Source of the DNA: Methylorubrum sp. B1-46
Lineage (GTDB): Bacteria > Pseudomonadota > Alphaproteobacteria > Rhizobiales > Beijerinckiaceae
Assembly: GCF_021117295.1 (NCBI RefSeq)
Contig: NZ_CP088247.1
Span: 4,727,001 to 4,791,000, forward strand
Length of the DNA stretch: 64,000 nucleotides
Reading direction: 5' to 3'
A model generated the notes under the pieces. That model saw only the letters and a list, made by a program, of their open reading frames with translations. It was not told the DNA's origin and did not search any database. Shown here one piece after another: positions 44,704-51,752 of this stretch. Both the position numbers and the translations under genes were made by a program. Each line of letters begins with the position of its first letter. The first letter of the stretch is position 1.

Positions 44704-45935
44704 GCCTCCACCACGGGTGCGGCGGCCGGGGCCGTGTTGCCGAGCGGCATCCAGTTGGCGGGCTGGTGGTAGACATCGCCGTTGGCGATCGGCGGCTCGT
44801 TCTCGCGGCGCCGGATGTCGTTCGGGCTGAAGGCGCCGATCTCACGGCCGAGCCGATAGGCCTCGAACCGGGCCTTCACGTCGCCCCGGAGCAACGTGTC
44901 GAGGTCGTGCTCGACGTAGAGGAATCGGCGCGACACGTCCGTGAGCAGGCATCGCAGCATGGCCGCCTCAATCCGGCCGGCGAGCGGCCCAAGCGCGTTC
45001 TGGACCAGCGCCCGGCCTTCCTGCTCCGTATTGCTGTAGGTGGCCTTGTCCGTGATGCCGACGGAGGTCGGAGGAAGCCCGAAGATCCGGGCCACGTCCT
45101 CGTTCCCGAGCTTGCGGCTGTCGAGGAACTCGGCGTCTTCCGGGGTGAAGGCCATGCGCTCGAACTTGGCGCCGCCGTCCATCACCATCAGCTTGCCGGC
45201 CTTGTCCGACCCGACGTAGCGCTCCTCCATGCTCTTGCGGACCTGGATGCGCTGCTCGGGCGTCAGGCGTTCGGCGAACGAGAGGATGCCGGAGGGGCGC
45301 AGGCTGTTGGCCGAGAGAGCCGACGCCGTATCGTGATTCGTGAGGGCGAGGCCGAGGGAGCCCCGCGAAATCGAGATGGGGCTTTGCCCGAGGATGCCGT
45401 CGCGGGAAGGGCCGCGCAGGTGCAGCATCTCTTCCTGCAGGAGGATGTAGGGGGCACCGCGTTCCTGACTGACACGGTAGCGCAGCCGGCCGGAGGCGAG
45501 CCGTTCCACGCCAACGGAGAGCGGCGCCAGCGGGTAGAGCGCCGTCACCTGCCCGCGGGCGTTCCGCTCGATCCGGGCGTAGGCGTTGCCCGTCAGGTCG
45601 AGCGAGCGCACCAGAAACTCCCGCGCTTCGAACGCCGTCATGTTCGGGTTGGCGATATCATGGAGCACGCCGTAGAGCGGGTTGTCGTCGGCCCGCTCCC
45701 GGCCGCCGTTCTCGGTGCGCCGGTAGAGGTAGAGGCCGACGCTCGCCATCATCTCGGAGCGCAGCGCCACGCACCGGGCCGCTACCGCGAGGTTGGAGAG
45801 CACGGCGTCGGGCGTGACGGTGCCGCCCCGGCCCTGTATCCCGAAGAATTCGCCGAGGTAGGGATCGGACAGGCGCACGTCGCCCTCGCCGGCGGCGCGC
45901 GTCTCGGTTCCGAACAGGCGTGCCAGGATGCCCAT
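44700..45935 (-). CDS. HK97-type phage portal protein
   Basis: A 411-residue portal protein, the dodecameric ring through which DNA enters the capsid. VTPDAVLSNLAVAARCVALR, SEMMASVGLYLYRR, AFEAREFLVRSLDLTGNAYA and the internal LGNEDVARIFGLPPTSVG are HK97-portal features. YVEHDLDTLLRGDVKARFEA is also typical near the C-terminus. It follows the protease by one base and overlaps the 64-aa gene. Being downstream of capsid and protease is the reverse of the common portal-protease-capsid order. Confidence 0.95.
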   Translation of the reverse strand: MGILARLFGTETRAAGEGDVRLSDPYLGEFFGIQGRGGTVTPDAVLSNLAVAARCVALRSEMMASVGLYLYRRTENGGRERADDNPLYGVLHDIANPNMTAFEAREFLVRSLDLTGNAYARIERNARGQVTALYPLAPLSVGVERLASGRLRYRVSQERGAPYILLQEEMLHLRGPSRDGILGQSPISISRGSLGLALTNHDTASALSANSLRPSGILSFAERLTPEQRIQVRKSMEERYVGSDKAGKLMVMDGGAKFERMAFTPEDAEFLDSRKLGNEDVARIFGLPPTSVGITDKATYSNTEQEGRALVQNALGPLAGRIEAAMLRCLLTDVSRRFLYVEHDLDTLLRGDVKARFEAYRLGREIGAFSPNDIRRRENEPPIANGDVYHQPANWMPLGNTAPAAAPVVEA

Positions 45936-45936
45936 C

Positions 45937-46476
45937 TTAGCTCCGAAGGGTGTCGAGGTAGCGGGCGGCGAGCGCCAGGCGGTGGCCGGCCGGCGGCGCC
46001 GCCGAGCGGGCTTGGACGATGGTGCCAGGGTAGGCGGGCAGCGCCTGGATCACGCTGATTTCGAAGAGCGTGACGGCGCGCAGCTCGCGCTTCTCCCCGG
46101 ACCATGCCTCCCCGCCCGGGGACGCCGTGAAGCCGAAGGACATGCCGCCGAGATCGCCCCGCTCGGCGAGCGCCAGGATGTCCCGGCCGATGCTGGTGTC
46201 CGGCACGTCGAGGTCGAAGGCGAGCCCGCGGGTATCCTCCGCGAGCCGCAGGGTGCCGGACCGGGTGCGGGCCAGGACCCGGCTCGGGTCGTGATCCACC
46301 AGGGCCAGCACGTCCCGGCCGAGCGAGTCCTTGAACGCGCCCGCCCGGATCGTTTCGGAGAAGGTGCCGATGCGGGCCTCCACTCCGAAGAGCGCAGCGT
46401 GCCCCTCCAGGCGCCGGCCCTTGGCCCGCACCTCGATCGAGGCGGAACGGCGCTCGGGGGGTGCCGCGTCGGTCAT
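45937..46476 (-). CDS. HK97 family prohead protease
   Basis: A 179-residue serine protease that matures the procapsid. EGHAALFGVEARIGTFSETI and RAGAFKDSL open the domain. The His in LVDHDPSRVLAR (about 59) and the Ser in GGMSFGF (about 112) are the expected catalytic residues. It overlaps the capsid gene by 4 bases (ATGA) and leads straight into the portal gene. Confidence 0.93.
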   Translation of the reverse strand: MTDAAPPERRSASIEVRAKGRRLEGHAALFGVEARIGTFSETIRAGAFKDSLGRDVLALVDHDPSRVLARTRSGTLRLAEDTRGLAFDLDVPDTSIGRDILALAERGDLGGMSFGFTASPGGEAWSGEKRELRAVTLFEISVIQALPAYPGTIVQARSAAPPAGHRLALAARYLDTLRS

Positions 46477-47732
46477 GCCGTCTTCGCGTCCTTCACGGCC
46501 ACGAAGTTCTCGACATGCCGGGTCGCCACATCGGCGTCGAGGAAGGCGTGGAGCAGCAAGCCGCCCTTGGACGCCACATCCGCGTGGTAGGGGTTCGGGA
46601 CGATATCGACGCTCGACCAGTAGCCGATGATGAGGTCCGACCAGATGCCGTAGATCGCGGCCGAGAGGTTGGTCCCGGTGCCCTTGGTCAGGTTGCTCGG
46701 CAGCGCCTTGGAAACCCGCACCGGCTCGTTGGAGAACACCGTGGCGAGGCCGTAGGGCTGGCCCTGCCCGTCCTTCATCTTGAGCGCCGCGGTGCGAATG
46801 GCCTTGGTGATGAGGAAGCCTCGGTTCCCGTCCGCATCGTCGTCGATCGCCGCGATCATGTCGGCCGCCGTATCGATCGAGAGCACGCCGCCGTTGGTGC
46901 CCAGAGGCAGGACGTTGAGGCCCGGCGTGGCGAGGATGCCGACCGGCTCGTTGGTGCCGCCGCCCTGGATCGCCGCGGCGTCAAGGGCCTGCCGGAGCAG
47001 GAAGGCGATGTCCGCGCGCAGGATCGGTTCCAGCGCCGTCGCCTGGAGCAGCATCCGGCGGGAGACCTCGTACTCGGCGCCGACCGTCTTCGGCCCCATG
47101 CTCACCTTGTCGAACTTCATGTCCGACCGGGTGACGTTGCCGTGCTCCGGCACCCAGAACGCCTGCCCCGAATCCTTCACCCGCGGGAGATCGAGGTTGC
47201 CGGTCAGGCCGCGCAGCACCGTGGCGCCCAGGCTCTCCGTCACCAGCGTCGGGCGTACCCGGTCGATGAGGGCACCCTGCTGGGTCGGGACAAGGTTGCC
47301 GCCGGGGCCGGCCGCCGGGCTGGTGGTGAGCAGCGCGCGGGTCTCGCCCATGAAGGCAGAGACGGGCATGGCGATGGCACCCTGCCGGCCGGAACGGTGT
47401 TCGGCGGCCCACTCGGCCTCGGCTCCGGTGAGGCGGCCGTTCTCGACGTACTCGGCCAGGGCCTTGGCCGGGCTGTAACGGACCTCGATGTCCGCCATGT
47501 CGTTGTGCCGCTCGCCGACCGGCTCGGCCTCGGCGCGGCGCTCGGCATCGGCCAGGAACTCATGGTTCCGTATCTCGCGTTCCAGGCGCTCGACCTCGCC
47601 CTTGCCGGTGTCGAAGGCGGACTGCTCCGCGTCGTTCAGGTCACGGTTCTCGGTCGCCGCCTTGGCGTGGATGGCGCGGATCGCATCGACCTTCAGGCCG
47701 CGCTGCTCGCGAAGTTGGATGAGGGTGCGCAT
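46473..47732 (-). CDS. HK97-type major capsid protein
   Basis: A 419-residue capsid protein. Residues 1-75 are a charged coiled coil (the delta/scaffold domain, NDAEQSAFDTGKGEVERLER) removed by the prohead protease. The shell domain has GGNLVPTQQGALIDRVRP, EYEVSRRMLLQATALEPILR, AAIQGGGTNEPVGILATPG and the C-terminal GYWSSVDIVPNPYHAD, all typical of HK97-type shells. It is the first gene of the capsid-protease-portal-64aa-int block. A small particle sized for an 11-kb genome would be expected if it behaves like known satellites, but size cannot be read from the sequence. Confidence 0.95.
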   Translation of the reverse strand: MRTLIQLREQRGLKVDAIRAIHAKAATENRDLNDAEQSAFDTGKGEVERLEREIRNHEFLADAERRAEAEPVGERHNDMADIEVRYSPAKALAEYVENGRLTGAEAEWAAEHRSGRQGAIAMPVSAFMGETRALLTTSPAAGPGGNLVPTQQGALIDRVRPTLVTESLGATVLRGLTGNLDLPRVKDSGQAFWVPEHGNVTRSDMKFDKVSMGPKTVGAEYEVSRRMLLQATALEPILRADIAFLLRQALDAAAIQGGGTNEPVGILATPGLNVLPLGTNGGVLSIDTAADMIAAIDDDADGNRGFLITKAIRTAALKMKDGQGQPYGLATVFSNEPVRVSKALPSNLTKGTGTNLSAAIYGIWSDLIIGYWSSVDIVPNPYHADVASKGGLLLHAFLDADVATRHVENFVAVKDAKTA

Positions 47733-47753
47733 GATGATCTATCCTTCCCGCCG

Positions 47754-48224
47754 TTACTCGCGCTCGCCGATGATCGACCGCTCTTCCTCGGTGTAGTGCG
47801 CGATCAACTTGCGCATCTTCTCGATGTTGAAGGTCGTGGTCTTACGAACATCGTGGCCGCTGAACATGGCCGTGTCCCACTGAGCAGGATCGGGCACGAT
47901 GTCGGATGGCCACGCACTGCCGTGATCGGGGCCGAAGTAGCTCTGCACGTAGGTGATCGCCGGGGCCTCGGGGTGAGCACGGGCGGCGTTGCTGACCTCG
48001 CACGCGATGGCGCCTGCGCGAGCGGCGTTGAGGCCGTCGTCCAGCAGTTCGCGGAACAGGTAGAGGCCGATCATGTCGTCCGGATCGAAGAGGCGCGCCT
48101 TGCCGGCGGTGGTGGCGGGGGCGCAGGGGTATCGGCCGGCGGCGACGTGCTCGTTGAAGCGGTCGCGGTCGATGCGGGCCACGCGGCACGCGGCGAGGGG
48201 TGTGAGCTTCGGTGCAATCGTCAT
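47754..48224 (-). CDS. MerR-like helix-turn-helix protein (possible satellite regulator)
   Basis: A 156-residue protein. Residues about 8-85 resemble a MerR/AlpA-type winged helix: an HTH start (LAACRVARIDRDRFNEHVAAG), then ARLFDPDDMIGLYLFRELLD and DGLNAARAGAIACEV. The C-terminal half is not recognised. It lies 21 bases upstream of the capsid gene, so it may activate or repress the head-gene block, or it could be a divergent small terminase, which also begin with an HTH. GAGG upstream supports the start at 48224; a longer frame to 48251 is possible. Confidence 0.65.
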   Translation of the reverse strand: MTIAPKLTPLAACRVARIDRDRFNEHVAAGRYPCAPATTAGKARLFDPDDMIGLYLFRELLDDGLNAARAGAIACEVSNAARAHPEAPAITYVQSYFGPDHGSAWPSDIVPDPAQWDTAMFSGHDVRKTTTFNIEKMRKLIAHYTEEERSIIGERE

Positions 48225-48246
48225 GGCAGGGCTACCTCTTGGTTCG

Positions 48247-48291
48247 AACAATAGGTAGTCCTGCCTCTTGGGAAACGCAAGAGCGATTGTT
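48247..48291. promoter_or_regulatory. Nested inverted repeats upstream of the MerR-like gene
   Basis: An inner repeat CTCTTG-7-CAAGAG (48265-48283) lies within an outer AACAAT / ATTGTT pair (48247-48252 and 48286-48291). The region is AT-richer and precedes the MerR-like gene, so it is a candidate operator/promoter. MerR-type operators are dyads with long spacers. Confidence 0.45.
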
Positions 48292-48349
48292 GGCGGACTG
48301 AATAATTTCCAGAGGCTTTAGGCAGCGTATGCCGCAGCCGAAGCCGGGA

Positions 48350-48757
48350 TCACGCGCATAGCGTGCCCTCCTCGGCCATCTCACGCAGGAACGCCATCAA
48401 GGCGCGCTCACCCGCATTGGCCTCGAGATCGCCCCCAAGATTTTCTCGAAACTCACAGAGCAGGAGGCGAGCCTTGGCTGATAGGTCGCCTAGACAGCTC
48501 GCCTTCTCAGTCGCCGACCTTTCGAGAGCTGCGTCGAAAGCCATGTTTTCGGCGGTGATACGCTCATCAGGCCAGCATTCATCCGGCTCGTCGTTCTCAT
48601 TGACGTACCGCAATCGAGCAACGGCCGCGTCGCAGGCGCGAGCGAGGTCGGAAGGCACATTGGCCGCCGAAGCACTGCCGATGAGCGTCACGCCGCCGCC
48701 GATGAGCGGAAGCGTGGTGAGGCCGCGGAGGAAGCCGCGTCGAGAAGCCGGCGCCAT
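48350..48757 (-). CDS. Small protein with Tat-like signal peptide (135 aa)
   Basis: A 135-residue protein beginning APASRRGFLRGLTTLPLIGG, a good twin-arginine motif with a hydrophobic core ending in SASA, which predicts Sec-independent export. The mature part (about 105 residues) is acidic, helical and has three cysteines, including ones near CWPDE and CLGDL. No family is recognised. The start overlaps the stop of the 63-aa gene (TGATG); GTG at 48760 is an alternative. An exported protein is unusual in a capsid satellite and could act at the cell envelope. Confidence 0.7.
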   Translation of the reverse strand: MAPASRRGFLRGLTTLPLIGGGVTLIGSASAANVPSDLARACDAAVARLRYVNENDEPDECWPDERITAENMAFDAALERSATEKASCLGDLSAKARLLLCEFRENLGGDLEANAGERALMAFLREMAEEGTLCA

Positions 48758-48948
48758 CACGCGGCCTCCCCAGAAACCGGGGCGTCGAAATCGACCGAGA
48801 GGTCGATGCCGGCGAAAAACTCCTCCAGCCCCTCACGGATCGCGGCGATGGGATCGCACTCGCCCCGGCCGGCCGTGATGGCGGCGGAGACGGGCCCGCC
48901 GCTTGCGATGATCTTGGGCGCAGGTGTGCTATGGGCTTGGTCAGCCAT
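48757..48948 (-). CDS. Small hypothetical protein in satellite (63 aa)
   Basis: A 63-residue acidic protein (begins MADQAHSTPAPKIIASGG, then CDPIAAIREGLEEFFAGIDL) without a recognised domain. The start at 48948 has a perfect AGGAG 7 bases upstream. It is the first gene of the leftward small-protein operon, facing the RHH gene across an 85-base region with a 12-bp inverted repeat. Confidence 0.7.
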   Translation of the reverse strand: MADQAHSTPAPKIIASGGPVSAAITAGRGECDPIAAIREGLEEFFAGIDLSVDFDAPVSGEAA

Positions 48949-49015
48949 TTCGATCTCCTGACGATCGCGGTGGTTAGGGCCGTCTCGGTGTTCCACCACC
49001 GTTGCGGCCCGCTCT

Positions 49016-49064
49016 ATTTTCTGTCATCAGATAATGATGGCGTCAATACCCAATGACAGAAAAT
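49016..49064. promoter_or_regulatory. 12-bp inverted repeat, candidate RHH operator
   Basis: ATTTTCTGTCAT (49016-49027) is the exact reverse complement of ATGACAGAAAAT (49053-49064), with 25 bases between. It lies between two divergent small genes and overlaps the start of the RHH gene (ATG 49034), as expected for an autoregulated repressor. Confidence 0.65.
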
Positions 49065-49228
49065 CACGAGGCCGGCCGAAAGTCGGAGCAACGCACGTCG
49101 GTGTGCGCATTCCTCCCGATCAGCTTGCGGCCCTTGATGCCTGGATAGTTGCTCAAGCGGATCCGAAGCCGTCTAGGCCCGAAGCTATCCGTCAGCTTGT
49201 AGAACTTGCATTGCGAGCACAGAGATGA
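49034..49228 (+). CDS. Ribbon-helix-helix (CopG/Arc-like) DNA-binding protein
   Basis: A 64-residue RHH protein: a basic N-terminus (NDRKSRGRPKVGATHVGVRI), a beta strand (HVGVRI), helix 1 (PDQLAALDAWIVAQA), then SRPEAIRQLVELALRAQR as helix 2. Probably a repressor of the operon with the gene that follows (ATGA overlap). The start ATG (49034 or 49037) has no good ribosome site and sits inside an inverted repeat, so translation may be leaderless or start elsewhere. GC content is lower than in flanking genes. Confidence 0.75.
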   Translation: MMASIPNDRKSRGRPKVGATHVGVRIPPDQLAALDAWIVAQADPKPSRPEAIRQLVELALRAQR

Positions 49229-49563
49229 ACCCGGAAGAGATCGCACAGGTGCAAATGCAGCAAATTGCCCAGATGATGGCGCTGCAATTGATTATGCAAA
49301 ACATAATTGCTGGGCAAATCGTACAATCCTCAATTGACAGCACGAAGGAAGCGGAGGTCCGGCAGTTAGCCTCTGAGCTTTCCAACATGCTGAACGAGGC
49401 TGCCGAGCGGGCTCTGGGTCAGATGAAAAGCACGCCAGAAGGCCAGTACGTTTTCTCAATCGTGTCTGATACGATCAAGAAAGTGTATGAGCAAGCCGGA
49501 GAGCAGGTTGTACAGACTTCGGCGATGCATTTTGGCGAGATGCCGTCGAAGTCTGCCAACTAA
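49225..49563 (+). CDS. Hypothetical Gln/Met-rich helical protein paired with the RHH gene (112 aa)
   Basis: A 112-residue protein, mostly amphipathic helix, rich in Gln and Met at the N-terminus (QVQMQQIAQMMALQLIMQNI), then a charged helical part with Glu and Lys. No family is recognised and no catalytic motif is seen. GC content is about 42-53% by line, far below the rest of the window. It overlaps the RHH gene by 4 bases, like a toxin following an RHH antitoxin, although it lacks toxin-like features. It is oriented opposite to the head and replication genes and its stop overlaps the terL stop by 4 bases. Candidate cargo of the satellite. Confidence 0.65.
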   Translation: MNPEEIAQVQMQQIAQMMALQLIMQNIIAGQIVQSSIDSTKEAEVRQLASELSNMLNEAAERALGQMKSTPEGQYVFSIVSDTIKKVYEQAGEQVVQTSAMHFGEMPSKSAN

Positions 49564-51188
49564 ACAAAGTCGCACATGGGGCTCCACTCCGCCTCTGGCT
49601 CGTGGCGGTTCGCCGCCCCGAGCGCCATGGCGAGGGCCTGAAGCCCGTCGATCCGGCCCGTGCTCTTCTTCTTGTCGAACTTCCGGTTCCCGGCCGGATC
49701 GGGGACCGTCTTCGCATTGCCGGCGCACCACGTCAGGACCGGGTGCATCCCGTGCCGTAGCTTCGCCTCCACCGCGAGGCGTTCCAGCACGTCGATTGCC
49801 GGGCTCATGTCCTTGAACCCCTGCCCCCACTCCACCAGCGGCACCTCCGCGCCGATCGCGCCCAACTCGCGGCGCAGGTCCTCGATCCGCCAGCGGTCGT
49901 AGGCCAGGGCCGTGAAGCCGAAGCGGCCATGCAGTTCGGCGATCTTGCGGGCGATCACCTCCGGGTCCGTCGTCTTCCCCGGCATGGTGAGCAGGAAGCC
50001 CGCGTCCCGCCACTGGACGTAGGGCACCCGGTCGGTGTCCTCCCGCTCGCGGAGATCGTCGTCGGGGAGCCAGAAGAACGGCACCACGTCGTATCCGCCA
50101 TCCTCGTCCTCGAACACGAGCACTAGGGCCGTGAGGTCGCGCGAGGCCGCCAGATCGAGCGCGGCGTGGCAGGGCCGGCCCTTGAGGGTGTCGAGATCGG
50201 GCACCGCCTCGCCGCAGGCCTTCCAGACCGGCACGGTGAGGAACTGCTGGGTCGCGTCCACCCGCTGATTCAGGATCAGGTTGCGGAACGAGGCCTCTCG
50301 GCTCGGCATCCGCTGCGCCTGCGAGGCGAGGCGCTGAACGTCCTCCAGGGACCGGAAGTCGGCGAGCGCCGGGTTAGCGGCCTTCCACGTCGCCCGCTCC
50401 CACGGATCGGCGTCGAGGGGCGCCGAGTAGAGCGTGAGGTGGAAGCTCGCGTCCTTCACCTCGCCCCGGTTCACCCGGAGCCCGTAGTCGACCAATTCGG
50501 ACATCGGCGCTTCGTCCCGCGCCGCCTGGGTCGAGATGACCACGCTCAGCGGCTCGCCGCGGGCACCCATGGCGGTGTCGAGCGTGTCGTAGAGATCCCG
50601 GCTCGGCGACTGCCCCAACTCGTCGTAGATCCACATCGACGGCGAGAGGCCGTGCTTCGTCGCCACGTCGGCCGAGAGCGCCGCGAACACGGTGCCGGTG
50701 CCGCCGATGTCCTCCAACTCCTTCGAGTGCCGCCGGATCGAGATGCGCTCCGAGAGCCACGGCACCCGCTCGATGAGGGCACAGATCTCCGAGAAGATGC
50801 GCCCCGCCTGGAAGCGGTCGTTGGCCGCCGAGTAGACCTCGCCGCGCTCCTCCGCCTCCGGCCCCGCGATGTGGCAGAGGGCGAGGCGGGCCGCCACGTC
50901 CGTCTTCCCGTTCTTCCGGGCCATCGAGAGCACGGCGGTTCGCACCTGCCGCCGGCCGCGCCGGTCGGTGGCGTAGACCGCTTTCAGGAACTTCCGCTGC
51001 CACGGCCGGACCCGGAACGTCGTACCGGCGAGTGCGCCCGACGTGACGGGCAGGCTCTCCATGAAGGCGATGACGCGCTCCGCCCTCGTGAGGCCTTCCG
51101 CCTCCCACGTGTGCGGTTCCGATGACGCCTCGGCGACGGGATCGGACGGCCTTTTGATGGGCTTCGCGCCGGGGCCACGCTGTCCCAT
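49560..51188 (-). CDS. Phage terminase large subunit
   Basis: A 542-residue packaging motor. The ATPase domain has Walker A MARKNGKTD (about 88-96), Walker B WIYDELG (about 183) and a coupling segment VVISTQAARDE. The nuclease domain has ALDLAASRDLTALVL (about 342) and ends in GRIDGLQALAMALGAANR (about 510), where acidic residues bind metal. It belongs to the HK97-type TerL group. It follows the HNH gene (TGATG overlap). An upstream TerS gene is normally expected but is not recognisable. Its stop overlaps a convergent gene's stop. Confidence 0.95.
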   Translation of the reverse strand: MGQRGPGAKPIKRPSDPVAEASSEPHTWEAEGLTRAERVIAFMESLPVTSGALAGTTFRVRPWQRKFLKAVYATDRRGRRQVRTAVLSMARKNGKTDVAARLALCHIAGPEAEERGEVYSAANDRFQAGRIFSEICALIERVPWLSERISIRRHSKELEDIGGTGTVFAALSADVATKHGLSPSMWIYDELGQSPSRDLYDTLDTAMGARGEPLSVVISTQAARDEAPMSELVDYGLRVNRGEVKDASFHLTLYSAPLDADPWERATWKAANPALADFRSLEDVQRLASQAQRMPSREASFRNLILNQRVDATQQFLTVPVWKACGEAVPDLDTLKGRPCHAALDLAASRDLTALVLVFEDEDGGYDVVPFFWLPDDDLREREDTDRVPYVQWRDAGFLLTMPGKTTDPEVIARKIAELHGRFGFTALAYDRWRIEDLRRELGAIGAEVPLVEWGQGFKDMSPAIDVLERLAVEAKLRHGMHPVLTWCAGNAKTVPDPAGNRKFDKKKSTGRIDGLQALAMALGAANRHEPEAEWSPMCDFV

Positions 51189-51592
51189 CAGCGGCCTCCC
51201 CGAAACTTAGTGCGCGATCGACTACCCATGCGGTCCCGCCCCCTAAGCGGCTGGTCCTTCGAGGGGGTATACCCCTTGCTAGGACCGCCGAAGAACGGGT
51301 GCGAGGGGTCCACAGGCAGGCCGGAGGCGTCGCAGCCGGGGAAGGCCACTCCAGATCCCCCTGCCCTGTCCACGGCCCGTGTCTTGGCGTTGTGACAGGC
51401 AGGGCACATGGACATCAGGCCGGAGAGCGGAGGGAAGGCCGGGCCGCCCTTCGCGATGCTGGTACGATGGTCCACCGTGTTGGCTGGCACCGTGCGTCCC
51501 CGCTTCTCGCAGGGCTCACAGATGGGCGAGGCCTGGAGCTTCGCCGCTCGCAACGCCTTCCACTCGGACGTGCCGTAGGGCCACTTAGCCAT
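51188..51592 (-). CDS. HNH endonuclease (packaging-associated)
   Basis: A 134-residue nuclease. Zinc-binding CxxC pairs CEPCEKRG and CPACHNAK flank VDHRTSIAKGGPAF, the catalytic HNH segment. HNH proteins encoded beside TerL assist DNA cleavage during packaging in HK97-type phages. The C-terminus is basic. It overlaps the 55-aa gene upstream and TerL downstream, so all are probably co-translated. Confidence 0.92.
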   Translation of the reverse strand: MAKWPYGTSEWKALRAAKLQASPICEPCEKRGRTVPANTVDHRTSIAKGGPAFPPLSGLMSMCPACHNAKTRAVDRAGGSGVAFPGCDASGLPVDPSHPFFGGPSKGYTPSKDQPLRGRDRMGSRSRTKFRGGR

Positions 51593-51752
51593 GTGCCACC
51601 TCCCGAGCGATCAGGCGCAGGGCGTGCACGATCTCGCTCTTCTCCTCGTGGAAGCGCTCGGGGTTGCGGGAGGACGGAGCCAGCCGGCGCAGGCGTTCGG
51701 CGAGATCCGTGAGGGCATGGGCCGGGGGCGGCCGGAGGCGTGCGCTCTTCAT
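51585..51752 (-). CDS. Very small protein between helicase and HNH genes (55 aa)
   Basis: A 55-codon reading frame: starts MKSARLRPPPAHALTDLAER, then LRRLAPSSRNPERFHEEKSE, ending in REVAHG. Its ATG overlaps the helicase stop (ATGA, 4 bases) and its stop overlaps the HNH start by 8 bases, so both ends are fixed by neighbours and it is almost certainly translated. It is basic and helical, without a known family; a packaging or replication accessory role fits the context. Confidence 0.75.
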   Translation of the reverse strand: MKSARLRPPPAHALTDLAERLRRLAPSSRNPERFHEEKSEIVHALRLIAREVAHG

